From positions 1-34,480 of the forward strand of contig JAPKMS010000026.1 in NCBI GenBank assembly GCA_026645775.1: 34,480 nt of DNA. Reading direction: 5' to 3'. Within the stretch, counting starts at the first letter, position 1, and each line of letters starts with the position of its first letter. Below are positions 1 through 8,122 of this stretch, piece by piece. Below the pieces are notes generated by a model, which saw nothing but the letters and a program-made list of their open reading frames with translations, had not been told where the DNA came from and did no database searches. Made by a program: the position numbers and the translations under genes. The DNA is from Anaerolineae bacterium. Its GTDB lineage: Bacteria; Chloroflexota; Anaerolineae; CG2-30-64-16.

Positions 1-26
1 CATGTTGCGGCCAACGGCGTCTGCCG

Positions 27-125
27 GCAGTTGAAACTGCGCCTACCTTCACAAAGTCCACCGACGTGGACTGAGTTCCAGTCGGCGCAGGCCGACTTCG
101 CAACGGTAGCCGCAACTTCAGTTGC
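27..125. repeat. REP-like cluster of four short palindromes
   Basis: Four perfect hairpins follow one another: GCAGTT-GA-AACTGC (27-40), AGTCCAC-CGAC-GTGGACT (55-72), AGTCGGC-GCAG-GCCGACT (80-97) and GCAACT-TC-AGTTGC (112-125). GCCTACC at 41-47 is nearly the inverse of GGTAGCC at 105-111, so the whole block is itself an imperfect palindrome. It lies downstream of the last gene of the leftward operon, and nothing between 1 and 215 looks coding. Arrays like this are typical of REP/BIME elements in bacteria. Here they could also act as a bidirectional transcription terminator or mRNA stabiliser. The family assignment is inference. Confidence 0.65.
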
Positions 126-215
126 CAGGCGGGGCACACGCCACACAATCACCTCGCCCACACGATAATTTGATAGACGTTGACGGGCCAGGAAAGTTCC
201 GATCCGGTTGGCGCA

Positions 216-599
216 TTACGCCGGGTTACGGAATACCAGGTCAAATTCCAGCGTGCGGGTGTCTAGCACCGCCTCGGCCCGGCTTAGCTCGATCTCCAGC
301 CGATAGCGCGCGCCGGGATGGGGCGCGTGACGCAGGTGCAGTGTGACCGTCTGGTAGGTTTCCCGGATTTCCACCACGAACATCGTCGTCACCATGCCGC
401 CATCGGGGTCAAGCACGGTGAAGGCTAGATTCGGGAACGCCGCAAAAGGGCTCGTCTCGATGCGCACCCACAGCCGGTCGAGTTCGGGGTACGGCCACAC
501 CTCGGCCCGGTTGATCACGGGTGGATGCTCTTCCACGACGGCCGGTATCTCGGCCAGGGCTTTGCGGTAGATTTCGATCGGATCGTCAATTTGGGTCAT
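216..599 (-). CDS. small conserved-looking protein of unknown function
   Basis: A 127-residue protein that I do not recognise. It has no signal peptide or membrane segment. A short helical N-terminus (about residues 7-22) is followed by alternating hydrophobic/polar stretches and the sequence AFTVLDPDGGMVTTMFVVE, which suggests a beta-sandwich-like fold. The ATG at 597-599 is chosen because an AGAGG lies 8 nt upstream. It also sits 1 nt after the stop of the upstream transporter gene (TGA, T, ATG), which implies translational coupling. It is the last gene of the leftward ftsY-prfB-smc run. An earlier TTG-type start would only add residues encoded within the transporter gene. I assign no function. 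Confidence 0.7.
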   Translation of the reverse strand: MTQIDDPIEIYRKALAEIPAVVEEHPPVINRAEVWPYPELDRLWVRIETSPFAAFPNLAFTVLDPDGGMVTTMFVVEIRETYQTVTLHLRHAPHPGARYRLEIELSRAEAVLDTRTLEFDLVFRNPA

Positions 600-600
600 A

Positions 601-1476
601 TCAATACCTCTGCGCCACCAACATGCCGCCCAACACCAGTGCGGCGCCCAGGGCAATCGTCAGCGTCACCGGCTCGTGCAGCAGCGTGACGGACAGCACG
701 GCGGAGATGACCGGGATCAGGCAGAGCGCCAGAGCGGCCCGCGAAGCCGGGATCTTGGCCAACAGGTGCAGCCACCACAGATTGGCCAGCGCGCCCGCCC
801 CCAGCCCCAACAACAGCAGCGCACCCCACGCTGACAACGGGAGATCCAGCCGCAGCCCTTCGAGCAGGGCTACCGGCAGCAGAAACAGGGCGCCGACCGC
901 CGATATGACTGCCGTGAGCACATCCGCGGGGTAACGTTCGCTCAACTGCTTGCCGCCGACGCTGTACACGGCGCCGAAAAATCCGGCGATCACCATCAAC
1001 GCATCGCCCAAGAGGCCCGTCCCGCCGAGGCTGAAGTGTCCGGATCCCAGGCTCACCAGCCCGGCGCCCACGAACGCGGCCGCCAGTGCGGCCCATTCGA
1101 TGCCCTTCAGGCGTTCATGCAGCAGCAGCGTCCCGATCAGCACCAGAAAAACGGAGGTCAGGTTGGACAGCACGCCCGCATTAGTCGCCGTGGTGAAGCG
1201 CAGCGCCAGGTTTTCCAGAAAGTAGAACAAGGTGATCCCGATGAACGCGACCCAGGTCACGGTGCGCCACCGCTCGCGCATCAGTGCCGCGGCCTGGGGC
1301 AGCTTCCGCTGCTGCGCAAGCCATGCCGCCAGCAGCACCGCGGAGAGCGCCCAGCGCAGGAACGCAATCGCAGTGGGACCGGTCCACGCCAGGGCAGCTT
1401 TGGTCAGCGGAAAGCTGGCGCCCCAAAAGAAGACTGTGCCCAGCGCCAACAGATAGAGCACGAGACGGCGGCTCAT
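601..1476 (-). CDS. EamA-family drug/metabolite transporter
   Basis: A 291-residue inner-membrane protein with about ten hydrophobic segments arranged as two EamA repeats, the standard size and layout of the DMT superfamily (RhaT/YdcZ/PecM relatives). Recognisable family sequence includes the N-terminal FFWGASFPLTK and, in the repeat boundaries, the motif LLHERLKGIEWAALAAAFVGAGL, matched in the second half by LLHEPVTLTIALGAALVLGG. Such proteins export or exchange small metabolites or amino acids; the substrate cannot be read from sequence. The ATG follows the smc stop codon by three nucleotides, with GAGG 8 nt upstream inside the end of smc, so it should be translated from the same mRNA. Its presence in an smc operon is probably incidental. 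Confidence 0.88.
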   Translation of the reverse strand: MSRRLVLYLLALGTVFFWGASFPLTKAALAWTGPTAIAFLRWALSAVLLAAWLAQQRKLPQAAALMRERWRTVTWVAFIGITLFYFLENLALRFTTATNAGVLSNLTSVFLVLIGTLLLHERLKGIEWAALAAAFVGAGLVSLGSGHFSLGGTGLLGDALMVIAGFFGAVYSVGGKQLSERYPADVLTAVISAVGALFLLPVALLEGLRLDLPLSAWGALLLLGLGAGALANLWWLHLLAKIPASRAALALCLIPVISAVLSVTLLHEPVTLTIALGAALVLGGMLVAQRY

Positions 1477-1479
1477 CCG

Positions 1480-4400
1480 CTATGCCTCGATGGCGTCGGC
1501 CGGCAGCAGCTCGCGGCCGGCGAGTTTCAGGGAGAGGGTCTGCGAGGTGTTGTCGGAGCCCATCGAGATGCCGTAGATAGTGTCGGCGGCCTCGATGGTG
1601 CCGCGGTTGTGGGTGATCAGAATGAACTGGGTTTGCGAGCTCAAGGCCTTGAGCGCATCCCGGAACCGGCCGACGTTCGCCTCATCGAGCGCGGCATCCA
1701 CTTCGTCCAGCACGCAGAACGGCGTGGGGCGGGTCTTGATGATGCTGAAGATCAGCGCGGCGGCGGTGAGCGCCCGCTCGCCGCCGGAGAGGAGCGCCAA
1801 CCCCTGTTCGCGCTTGCCGGGCGGTCGGGCGATGATTTCGATGCCGGTCTCCGTGGGGTTGTCCGGGTCATCCAGCACCAACTTGGCCGCGCCGCCGCCG
1901 AACAGGTTGACGAACTCATCCTTGAATTTGGCGGCAATCGACTTGAAGGTGGTGAGGAATTCGCGCTCCATCACCCGATCCAGCTCGGCGATGATCTCCT
2001 GCAAAGACGCGACCGCCTTCTCCAGGTCGGCGGACTGCGAGGTGAGGAAGTTGTGGCGCGCTTCCACTTCGTTGTACTCGGCCAGGGCATCCAGGTTAAC
2101 CGGGCCCAGGCGCGCAAGCTGGGCGCGCAGGCTGCGCACATCCGAATCCAACCCCTCGGGAAGCTCGGTGACCACGGGCAGGCGCGTGACCATGCCGTTA
2201 AGGGGCAGGGGCGGCTGGCTGTCCACCAGGTCATCGCCGGCCTCATCCGGCGAGGCGCCATCCGTTTCAGCCAGGGCTTGCGTCAGCTCCACCAGCCCCA
2301 GGTCTTTTTCGATCTCCCCGCGCAGGTGGGCCAACTCATCCTGGCTGCGCTGCTGGGCCAGCTCGGCCTGGCTCTGACGCATCTGTGCATGGCGAAGCTG
2401 ATCGCGTAACTGGCGTTCCTGGCTTTCGGCCTGGCGTTGCTGCGCTTCGAGTTGCGCCACGCGGGCTTCGGCCGGCTCGATCTTGGCCGTCAGCTCGGCG
2501 ATTTCGGCCGCAAGTGCACCGGCGATGCCGCTCTGCGCGTCGATAGCCGCGCTGGCCTGGGCCTGCTGCTCGCCAAGGTTTGCCAGCCGCGCCTGCTTGC
2601 TGGTGATTTCGTTGGCGCGTTCGCGCCGGGCCGCAGCCAATTCCTGGACGCGCGCCTGGTAGCTTTGCAATTGGCCGGCGCTGACTGCGGCCTCCGCGCG
2701 GAGGCGGGCCAGCTCGCGCACCCAATCGTCGCTGGTCAGATCGGCCAGGGCGCGGCGGACGGTCTCCACCTGCGTCTCCTGCGCCGCCGCCTTGGCTTCC
2801 AGGTCGCTGATCGTGCGCTTGAGCTCGACTTCGCCGGTTTCCAGGGCGGCCAGCTCTTTCGTGATCCCGCGGCGGCGATCTTCGTGCCAGGTGCGGGTTT
2901 GGCGGGCGCGCTCGGCCGCGAGTTGGACGCGGTTTTGCTCGGCAGCCAGGCGGTTCTGGGCCGCGGTCAGCTCCTCGCGGCGGCTGCGCAGAGTGTCGAG
3001 AGCGGCGCGCACCTGGGCCTGGTTGCGGCGGGCCTCGGCGACGTGCGCTTCGAAGCCGGCGGCCTGGGCGGTTGCGCCTTCGATTTGCGGCGGCAGCTCA
3101 CGCAGGGCGCGTGCCCGCGCCAGCATCCCGCCATCGCGGCCGCGGTTCTCGGCGCCGCCGGTGACGCTACCGCTGGCGCGCACGATCTCGCCATCCAGTG
3201 TGACCAAGGTCGCGCCGGACGCCCGGCCCAACAATCGTCGCGCGGTTGGCAGATCCTCGACAACCAGCGTGTGGTTCAAGGCCAGTTCGACCGCTGCCCG
3301 GATCGCGGGATCGTATTTCACCAATTCGCTGGCCAGGCCCACCACGCCGGCCGCCTGCGGCGCCTCAATGGCCCGGCCGGGACGCAGGGTGTCCAACGGC
3401 AGGAAGGTCGCGCGGCCCGCCTGGCGCTGTTTCAGGAAGGTGACTGCCGCTTCGGCATCTTCCCAGCGGCGCACGACGATGTCTTGCATGCGGCCGCCCA
3501 GCGCGGCTTCCAGGGCCCGCTCAAGCTCGGCGGGCACGTTGATCAGGTCGCCCAGCGCGCCGATGATGCCCTGCAAGGCGGGCACGTCTGCGCCGGGCTG
3601 CCGGGAGGCTGCCTGGCCAGATTCGCCTCTGCGGGCGGCAAGCACGGCCCGCGCACCGCCGCCGAGCCCCGCGCCTTCATCGCGCAGCCGCGTCAGCATG
3701 TCTTGCTGGTCTTGCAGCCGCGCCACGGCGCGTTGGGCCGCGGTCAACTGCTCGGCTGCGCGGCGCTCGGCCTCTTGCGCCGCAGCCAGGGCCTGGCCCT
3801 GCGCTTGTCGGTCGCGGTCGATCTGCGCCAGGCTGGCAACGGTGTCACTGGCCTGCTGGGCCAAGGCCTTGATCTGTGTTTCGGTCTCCGCTAATTGGGC
3901 GGCGGCGGCGGCGGCGGCCTGGGCTTGCTCGGCATCGCTGTGCGCCAGCTCACCCCGCCGCTCAGCCGCCTGCGCCAGACGCGATCGGCGCTCGGCCAGT
4001 TGCGTCTTCAGGTTCAGCGCGGCTTCCTGTGCCTGAGCCAGCACCCGGCTCTGCGCCTGGCGGGCCTTCTCGCGCCGATCCAGGTCTGCTTGTGCCGCGG
4101 CCACGCGTGCCGACTGGGTCTCGTGCTGCGCGCGTCCCTCGCTCAGCGCGGTTTCTGCGGAGCGGAGGCGCTGTGCGCCATCTTCCAACAAGGCTTGCAG
4201 GTGACCCAGCTCGCGTTGCAGCTCCTCGCCTTGTTCGCGCCACAGGCGGAGCTGTTCGGCGCGCACGGCCAGTTGCCGTTGCACCGTCTCAGCCTGCTGG
4301 TGTAACTGGCTGCTGGCCCGGTGCCAATCGGTGAGCTGTTCGCGCAGTGCGGTGCGCTCGGCCCGGCGCGCGCCCACCTGCTCCAGCAATGCGTTGAGTT

Positions 4401-5184
4401 CATCGCCCTGGTCTTCGGAGACCCGGACGGACTCCACGGACCGATCCTTGGCCGCGGCCAACGCCAGCAAGCTCTGGCGCCAGCGGAAGCCGTACCACAC
4501 CGCCAACTGGGCTTCCAAATCGCGCTTGATCTGCTGGTATTCTTGGGCGCGCCGGGCCTGGCCTTTCAGATAGCGCAGCCGGGGCACGAGCTCGCTGATA
4601 ATGTCGCGCGCACGGGTGAGATTGGTGGTTGAATCAGCCAGTTTCTGGGCCGCCTGGTCGCGCTTGGCCTGGTGGACGGTGATCCCGGCCGCCTCCTCGA
4701 AGAGTTTGCGGCGTTCTTCGGGACGTTGCGACAGGGCCTGATCCACCAACCCCTGGCCGATGATGCTGTAGGTGCGTTCGCTGAGGCCGGAGCTGCCCAG
4801 CAGCTCGCTGATGTCGCGCAGGCGTACGCGGTTGCCGTTCAGGAAATACTCGTTTTCGCCCGATCGGTAGGCGCGACGTGCGATCTCGACTTCGGCGAAG
4901 TCGATCGGGAGCCAGCCGGTGGTGTTATCGAGGGTAAGCGAAACGTGGGCCATGCCCATGCGCGCCCGATGCTCGCTGCCCGAGAAGATCATATCCTCCG
5001 TGCGTTTGCCGCGCAGCGCGCTGAAGCTTTGCTCGCCCAGCACCCAGCGCAGCGCATCGGCCACGTTCGATTTGCCGCTGCCGTTGGGACCGACCACCGC
5101 GGTCACGCCGGCATCGAAAGCAAATTCGGTGCGGGAAGCAAAGGTTTTGTAACCGTTGAGAACCAATTGTTTGAGGAATCGCAC
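1480..5184 (-). CDS. smc: chromosome segregation ATPase SMC
   Basis: A 1234-residue SMC protein, close to the usual bacterial length. The Walker A box GPNGSGKSN is at residues 32-40. Two long Ala/Glu/Gln/Arg-rich coiled coils (about 170-510 and 680-1020) flank a hinge at about 530-660 ([15 protein letters not shown]...). The C-terminal head has the ABC signature LSGGE at about 1132 and Walker B/D-loop [13 protein letters not shown] at about 1159. The dimer organises and condenses DNA, normally with ScpA and ScpB, which are not in this window. The neighbours ftsY and, divergently, rnc recreate the common rnc-smc-ftsY association. Start: GTG at 5182-5184 is the first possible codon after an in-frame TAA eight bases further upstream and gives the expected [16 protein letters not shown] start. 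No Shine-Dalgarno is present; the bases just upstream read CCTCCT on the coding strand. Confidence 0.97.
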   Translation of the reverse strand: MRFLKQLVLNGYKTFASRTEFAFDAGVTAVVGPNGSGKSNVADALRWVLGEQSFSALRGKRTEDMIFSGSEHRARMGMAHVSLTLDNTTGWLPIDFAEVEIARRAYRSGENEYFLNGNRVRLRDISELLGSSGLSERTYSIIGQGLVDQALSQRPEERRKLFEEAAGITVHQAKRDQAAQKLADSTTNLTRARDIISELVPRLRYLKGQARRAQEYQQIKRDLEAQLAVWYGFRWRQSLLALAAAKDRSVESVRVSEDQGDELNALLEQVGARRAERTALREQLTDWHRASSQLHQQAETVQRQLAVRAEQLRLWREQGEELQRELGHLQALLEDGAQRLRSAETALSEGRAQHETQSARVAAAQADLDRREKARQAQSRVLAQAQEAALNLKTQLAERRSRLAQAAERRGELAHSDAEQAQAAAAAAAQLAETETQIKALAQQASDTVASLAQIDRDRQAQGQALAAAQEAERRAAEQLTAAQRAVARLQDQQDMLTRLRDEGAGLGGGARAVLAARRGESGQAASRQPGADVPALQGIIGALGDLINVPAELERALEAALGGRMQDIVVRRWEDAEAAVTFLKQRQAGRATFLPLDTLRPGRAIEAPQAAGVVGLASELVKYDPAIRAAVELALNHTLVVEDLPTARRLLGRASGATLVTLDGEIVRASGSVTGGAENRGRDGGMLARARALRELPPQIEGATAQAAGFEAHVAEARRNQAQVRAALDTLRSRREELTAAQNRLAAEQNRVQLAAERARQTRTWHEDRRRGITKELAALETGEVELKRTISDLEAKAAAQETQVETVRRALADLTSDDWVRELARLRAEAAVSAGQLQSYQARVQELAAARRERANEITSKQARLANLGEQQAQASAAIDAQSGIAGALAAEIAELTAKIEPAEARVAQLEAQQRQAESQERQLRDQLRHAQMRQSQAELAQQRSQDELAHLRGEIEKDLGLVELTQALAETDGASPDEAGDDLVDSQPPLPLNGMVTRLPVVTELPEGLDSDVRSLRAQLARLGPVNLDALAEYNEVEARHNFLTSQSADLEKAVASLQEIIAELDRVMEREFLTTFKSIAAKFKDEFVNLFGGGAAKLVLDDPDNPTETGIEIIARPPGKREQGLALLSGGERALTAAALIFSIIKTRPTPFCVLDEVDAALDEANVGRFRDALKALSSQTQFILITHNRGTIEAADTIYGISMGSDNTSQTLSLKLAGRELLPADAIEA

Positions 5185-5206
5185 AGGAGGATGTTACCGT
5201 ATATTC

Positions 5207-5227
5207 CGCCCGACGCGCTATCGGGCG
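5207..5227 (-). other. hairpin in the leader of smc
   Basis: A perfect 7-bp stem, CGCCCGA/TCGGGCG, with a 7-nt loop ends 22 nt upstream of the smc GTG codon. It has no following T-run on the coding strand, so it is not a typical terminator. It could shape translation initiation of smc, which lacks a Shine-Dalgarno, or be an mRNA processing site. The role is inference. Confidence 0.4.
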
Positions 5228-5298
5228 CACCTGGGCATGGGCAAACCCTGCCACAAAAGCCGCCGGCGATGCCTGTCGATCAGACCCGGGTGCATCAA

Positions 5299-5661
5299 TT
5301 AGCGCCGCGGGTTATGCAACTCGAAGCACTCGCGACAGTAAACGGGGCGGCCCTGCCGGGGCTCGAACGGCACCTCGGTGGTCTTGCCGCAGTCGGCACA
5401 AACGGTCTGGAACATCTGGCGCGGGCCCTGTTGAGACCGGCCGCCCTCATAAGTCTCGCGGCCGCGCGATTCGCCCCCAAAGCTCCGGTCGCGGCCGAAA
5501 CTGCCGCCCTCACGACTGGCTTTGCGCACAGCCCGGCAGTCAGCGCAGCGGGTGGGCTCACTGAAACCGCGGGTAGCGTAGAATTCCTGCTCGCCCGATG
5601 TGAAGGTGAACTGCTTGCCACAATCCCGGCAAGTCAAGGTCTTGTCCGCGTACTCACCCAC
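5299..5661 (-). CDS. small protein with two CxxC zinc-ribbon halves
   Basis: A 120-residue protein with two pairs of CxxC knuckles: CRDCGKQF and CADCRAVR in the N-terminal third, then CADCGKTT and CRECFELH at the C-terminus. A Gly/Arg/Ser-rich linker (about residues 50-85: repeated RGRE, GGRS, FGRD) joins them. The N-terminal part, with YADKTLTCRDCGKQF and EQEFYATRGF, matches the probable zinc-binding domain family often named zinc-ribbon CxxC-CxxC. The Arg-rich linker suggests nucleic-acid binding (inference). GTG at 5659-5661 is chosen because GGAGG lies 6 nt upstream and the family starts at M-GYADKTL; the longer open frame upstream lacks a ribosome site. It lies between prfB and smc, 114 nt before smc, with its own promoter upstream. 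Confidence 0.88.
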   Translation of the reverse strand: MGEYADKTLTCRDCGKQFTFTSGEQEFYATRGFSEPTRCADCRAVRKASREGGSFGRDRSFGGESRGRETYEGGRSQQGPRQMFQTVCADCGKTTEVPFEPRQGRPVYCRECFELHNPRR

Positions 5662-5716
5662 GGTAATCCTCCGAAATGTGACGAAATGAGCGGTAACTTG
5701 TGACTGACTCGCGCCC

Positions 5717-5744
5717 ATTATAGGCGGATTATCGGATTTGGCAA
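5717..5744 (-). promoter_or_regulatory. sigma70-type promoter for the zinc-ribbon gene and smc
   Basis: On the minus strand TTGCCA (5739-5744) and TATAAT (5717-5722) are separated by 16 nt. The predicted start of transcription, near 5710, leaves about 48 nt before the GTG codon of the zinc-ribbon gene. This would let the zinc-ribbon/smc part of the run be transcribed independently of ftsY-prfB. Confidence 0.65.
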
Positions 5745-5768
5745 GATTACCGCACGCCGCCGGGCTCC

Positions 5769-6873
5769 CTATTTGTCGGCGCCGACCTGGTCTTTGAGCC
5801 ACGCCTCGATGAAGAGATCGATTTCGCCGTCCAGCACCGCGTTGGTGTTGCCCGTTTCGACCTCGGTGCGCAGATCTTTGACCATCTGATAGGGTTGGAG
5901 CACGTAAGAGCGGATCTGGTTACCCCAGCCGGCTTCCACGTGTTTGCCCCGCAGGCGCGCTTGTTCGGCCTCGATCTTCTGCAGCTCGATGTCGTACAGC
6001 TTGCCGCGCAGCACCTTCATCGCCGATTCGCGGTTCTGCAACTGGCTCCGTTCGTTCTGGCAGGTGACGACGATCCCGGACGAGATGTGCGTCAGCCGCA
6101 CGGCGGTGGAGTTTTTCTGCATGTGCTGGCCGCCCGCGCCGCCGGAGCGGTAGACATCCATCTTGATGTCTTCGGGCTTGATATCGATTTCGATGTCTTC
6201 ATCGAGGACCGGCACGACTTCCACCAGTGCGAACGAGGTGTGCCGGCGCGCCGAGGCATCGAATGGGCTGATACGCACCAGCCGGTGGACGCCGCGCTCC
6301 GCCTTGAGGTAGCCGTAGGCCCAGGGGCCGGTGATCTCGATGGTGACGGTTTTGATGCCGGCTTCCTCGCCTTCGAGCTGGTCGGTGATGATAGCTTCGA
6401 AGTTGTGGCGTTCCGCCCAGCGCAGATAGAGACGTTGGAGCATCTGTGCCCAATCTTGGGCTTCGGTGCCGCCCACCCCCGCGTGCACCGACAGGATCGC
6501 ACCGCTGCGGTCGTATCGGCCGCCCATGGCCAATTGGAACTCCAGCCCTTCGTAGCGTTTGGTGAGTTGCTCAGTCTCCCGGCTGACCTCGGCCTGGATG
6601 TCTTCGTCCTCGGCCTCGGCCGCCATCTCCAGCAGCTCCAGCGCGTCGGCTACATCCTGTTGGAGCTTGTCCCAGGTGCCCACCTGCTCGCGCAAAGCCG
6701 ACAGCTCGCGCATCACCGTCTTGGCGGCCTGGGGATCGTTCCAGATATCGGGGCTAGCGGACTTTTCGTCTAGTTTTGCGATTTCAGCCTGTTTGCCTGG
6801 GACGTCAAAGACGCCTCCGCATGGCATCAATTTGCTCAGAGAGCAGCGCCAATTGGGACCGGATCTCTTCCAT
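5769..6873 (-). CDS. prfB: peptide chain release factor 2, made by +1 programmed frameshift
   Basis: RF2 recognises UAA and UGA stop codons and triggers peptide release on the ribosome. The frame-0 ORF starts at ATG 6871-6873 (GAGG nine nt upstream) and runs 22 codons to an in-frame TGA at 6805-6807. The remaining 345 residues are in the +1 frame, joined at CTT-TGA-C, giving 367 residues, close to E. coli RF2. The anticodon-like tripeptide SPF is at about 202-204 and the catalytic GGQ at about 247-249 (SGGAGGQHMQKN). The gene follows ftsY by 83 nt in the same direction. Annotating it from the long open frame alone would lose the true N-terminus (MEEIRSQLALLSEQIDAMRR). Confidence 0.96.
6805..6818 (-). 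promoter_or_regulatory. RF2 programmed +1 frameshift signal
   Basis: Read on the minus strand the site is GGAGG (6814-6818), three bases (CGT), then CTT-TGA-C with the stop at 6805-6807. This is the classic arrangement: an internal Shine-Dalgarno three bases before the CUU slippery codon, UGA in the A site and C after it. When RF2 is scarce, ribosomes pause at UGA and slip +1 to GAC, producing full-length RF2, so the factor controls its own synthesis. The mechanism is established for E. coli; here it is inferred from the intact elements. Confidence 0.94.
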
Positions 6874-6917
6874 CGGATATTACCTCGTATGACTCACTGT
6901 TGTGGGCGATATCAGAC

Positions 6918-6952
6918 GTGACAATGTGGCGTATCACGCTTCACATCGTCAC
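6918..6952 (-). other. long hairpin between ftsY and prfB
   Basis: GTGACAATGTG (6918-6928) pairs with CACATCGTCAC (6942-6952) over 11 bp with one G-U pair on the coding-strand RNA. An inner GCGT/ACGC extends it around an ATC loop with a TT bulge. It begins a few bases after the ftsY stop codon. No T-run follows in the direction of transcription, so it is more likely an mRNA stabiliser or processing site than an intrinsic terminator. Confidence 0.5.
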
Positions 6953-6956
6953 GCAT

Positions 6957-7904
6957 CTAGTCCAGAATCGCGTCGACAAATGCCTTCGGCTCGAACTCGG
7001 CGAAATCGTCCGCCTTTTCACCGGTGCCGACGAAGCGGACCGGCAAGCCTAGCTCCTGCTCGATGGCGAAGACGATGCCGCCCTTGGCCGTGCCATCCAG
7101 TTTGGTCAGGATGATGCCTGTGACCTGGACGGCTTCTTTGAAATGCTTGGCCTGGCTGATGGCGTTTTGGCCGGTGGTTGCGTCCAGCACCAACAGCGTC
7201 TCGTGCGGCGCATCATGCACCTGCCGCGCACACACGGCCCGCACTTTTTCCAGTTCTTTCATCAGGTTATATTTGGTGTGCAGCCGGCCGGCGGTGTCGA
7301 TGATCAGGAGCTCGGCCTGGCGGGTTTCCTGGCTGGCCCGGATCGCGTCGTAGACCACCGCACCGGGGTCGGCGCCGGGCGCTTGGGCGATCACCTCCAC
7401 CCCCGTGCGCTCGCCCCAGATTTTGATCTGATCGATCGCGGCGGCCCGGAAGGTGTCGGCCGCGGCCAGCACTACTTTTTTACCGCGCGCCTTGTAGTAG
7501 CGCGCCAGCTTGGCGATGCTGGTCGTTTTGCCTGAGCCGTTGACGCCGACGATCAGCATCACCGTCAGCAGCCGCGGTTCATCGATGGTCATCACGGGCG
7601 GGGCGGCCAGCAGCTTGAGCAACTCGTCCTTGAGGACCGCGCGCACGTCCTCGACGCGCTTCAGCCGCTCACGCTGGACGCGCTCGCGCAGATGGGCCAC
7701 CAGTTGCGATGCCGTGTTGATCCCCAAATCAGCCTGGATCAGCAGTTCCTCCAACTCATCCCAGGTTTCATCGGTGACTTCATTGGCTTGGAAGATGGTG
7801 GTGATGCGCCCGAAAAAGCCCTGCCGGGTCTTGCTCAGGCTGGCTTGGATTTTGGCGTCGTCCTCGGCCTGCTGGGCCGCTGTTTTGCGAAAAAGACCGA
7901 ACAC
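6957..7904 (-). CDS. ftsY: signal recognition particle receptor FtsY
   Basis: A 315-residue SRP GTPase: it docks SRP-bound ribosomes at the membrane by forming a GTP-dependent complex with Ffh. The N domain occupies about 30-105. The G domain has the P-loop GVNGSGKTT (120-128), the family motif DTFRAAA (150-156), DTAGR (203-207), TKLD (267-270) and the closing [12 protein letters not shown]. There is no long acidic A domain; only about 25 residues precede the N domain, starting FGLFRK. GTG at 7902-7904 is used: AAGGAG sits 6 nt upstream and family members start with FGLF/FSWF-type sequence. The open frame extends 27 codons further but through a leader hairpin. First gene of the leftward run. 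Confidence 0.95.
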   Translation of the reverse strand: MFGLFRKTAAQQAEDDAKIQASLSKTRQGFFGRITTIFQANEVTDETWDELEELLIQADLGINTASQLVAHLRERVQRERLKRVEDVRAVLKDELLKLLAAPPVMTIDEPRLLTVMLIVGVNGSGKTTSIAKLARYYKARGKKVVLAAADTFRAAAIDQIKIWGERTGVEVIAQAPGADPGAVVYDAIRASQETRQAELLIIDTAGRLHTKYNLMKELEKVRAVCARQVHDAPHETLLVLDATTGQNAISQAKHFKEAVQVTGIILTKLDGTAKGGIVFAIEQELGLPVRFVGTGEKADDFAEFEPKAFVDAILD

Positions 7905-7929
7905 CTGCTGCTCCTTGGTGGCCGTTTGG

Positions 7930-7973
7930 GTGCGACAAAAACCCCAGCCTTCAGCAGGCTGGGGACATCGCAC
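7930..7973 (-). repeat. leader palindrome upstream of ftsY
   Basis: CCCCAGCC (7942-7949) and GGCTGGGG (7957-7964) form a perfect 8-bp stem around TTCAGCA. An outer GTGCGA (7930-7935) pairs with TCGCAC (7968-7973). It lies in the predicted ftsY 5' untranslated region, about 26 nt before the start codon. It resembles the other short palindromes of the window (REP-like, often with a TTCA core), so it may be a repeat inserted in the leader or a genuine regulatory stem. Confidence 0.55.
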
Positions 7974-7990
7974 AACGAATGACACCCCGG

Positions 7991-8019
7991 ATTATACACG
8001 AGCCGACCCGGAATGACAA
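7991..8019 (-). promoter_or_regulatory. ftsY promoter
   Basis: On the minus strand TTGTCA (8014-8019) and a perfect TATAAT (7991-7996) are 17 nt apart. Transcription should start near 7984 and give a leader of about 80 nt that carries the palindrome at 7930-7973. The -35 box shares bases with the -35 box of the divergent rnc promoter. Confidence 0.8.
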
Positions 8020-8041
8020 AGCCAGTGCGCTATGTTATACT
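8013..8041 (+). promoter_or_regulatory. rnc promoter
   Basis: ATGACA (8013-8018), a 17-nt spacer and TATACT (8036-8041) with an extended TGT in front form a strong sigma70-type promoter. Its -35 box overlaps that of the divergent ftsY promoter, so the two should compete for RNA polymerase. The start of transcription is expected near 8048. Confidence 0.78.
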
Positions 8042-8059
8042 CCCCATTCCTGAAAGGGT

Positions 8060-8088
8060 GATGCGCCGGCAGGTCAATGAGGCGCATC
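8060..8088 (+). other. hairpin in the rnc 5' untranslated region
   Basis: GATGCGCC (8060-8067) and GGCGCATC (8081-8088) are perfectly complementary with a 13-nt loop, about 12 nt after the predicted transcript start and 34 nt before the rnc start codon. In E. coli RNase III cleaves its own leader in such a stem to limit its synthesis. An equivalent role here is only inferred, and an 8-bp stem is short for RNase III. Confidence 0.45.
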
Positions 8089-8122
8089 TCTGTTTGACGT
8101 TTTGACTTTTCCTGGAGCCCCG

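Noticed and set aside
1036-2409. Long open frame (457 codons) on the plus strand opposite the transporter and smc
   Set aside because: It is the antisense shadow of GC-rich codons: a Gln/Arg/Gly-rich product without domains. The minus-strand genes are certain.
8054-8122. Considered whether the rnc leader hairpin is a terminator or attenuator
   Set aside because: No T-run directly follows the stem, so intrinsic termination is unlikely.
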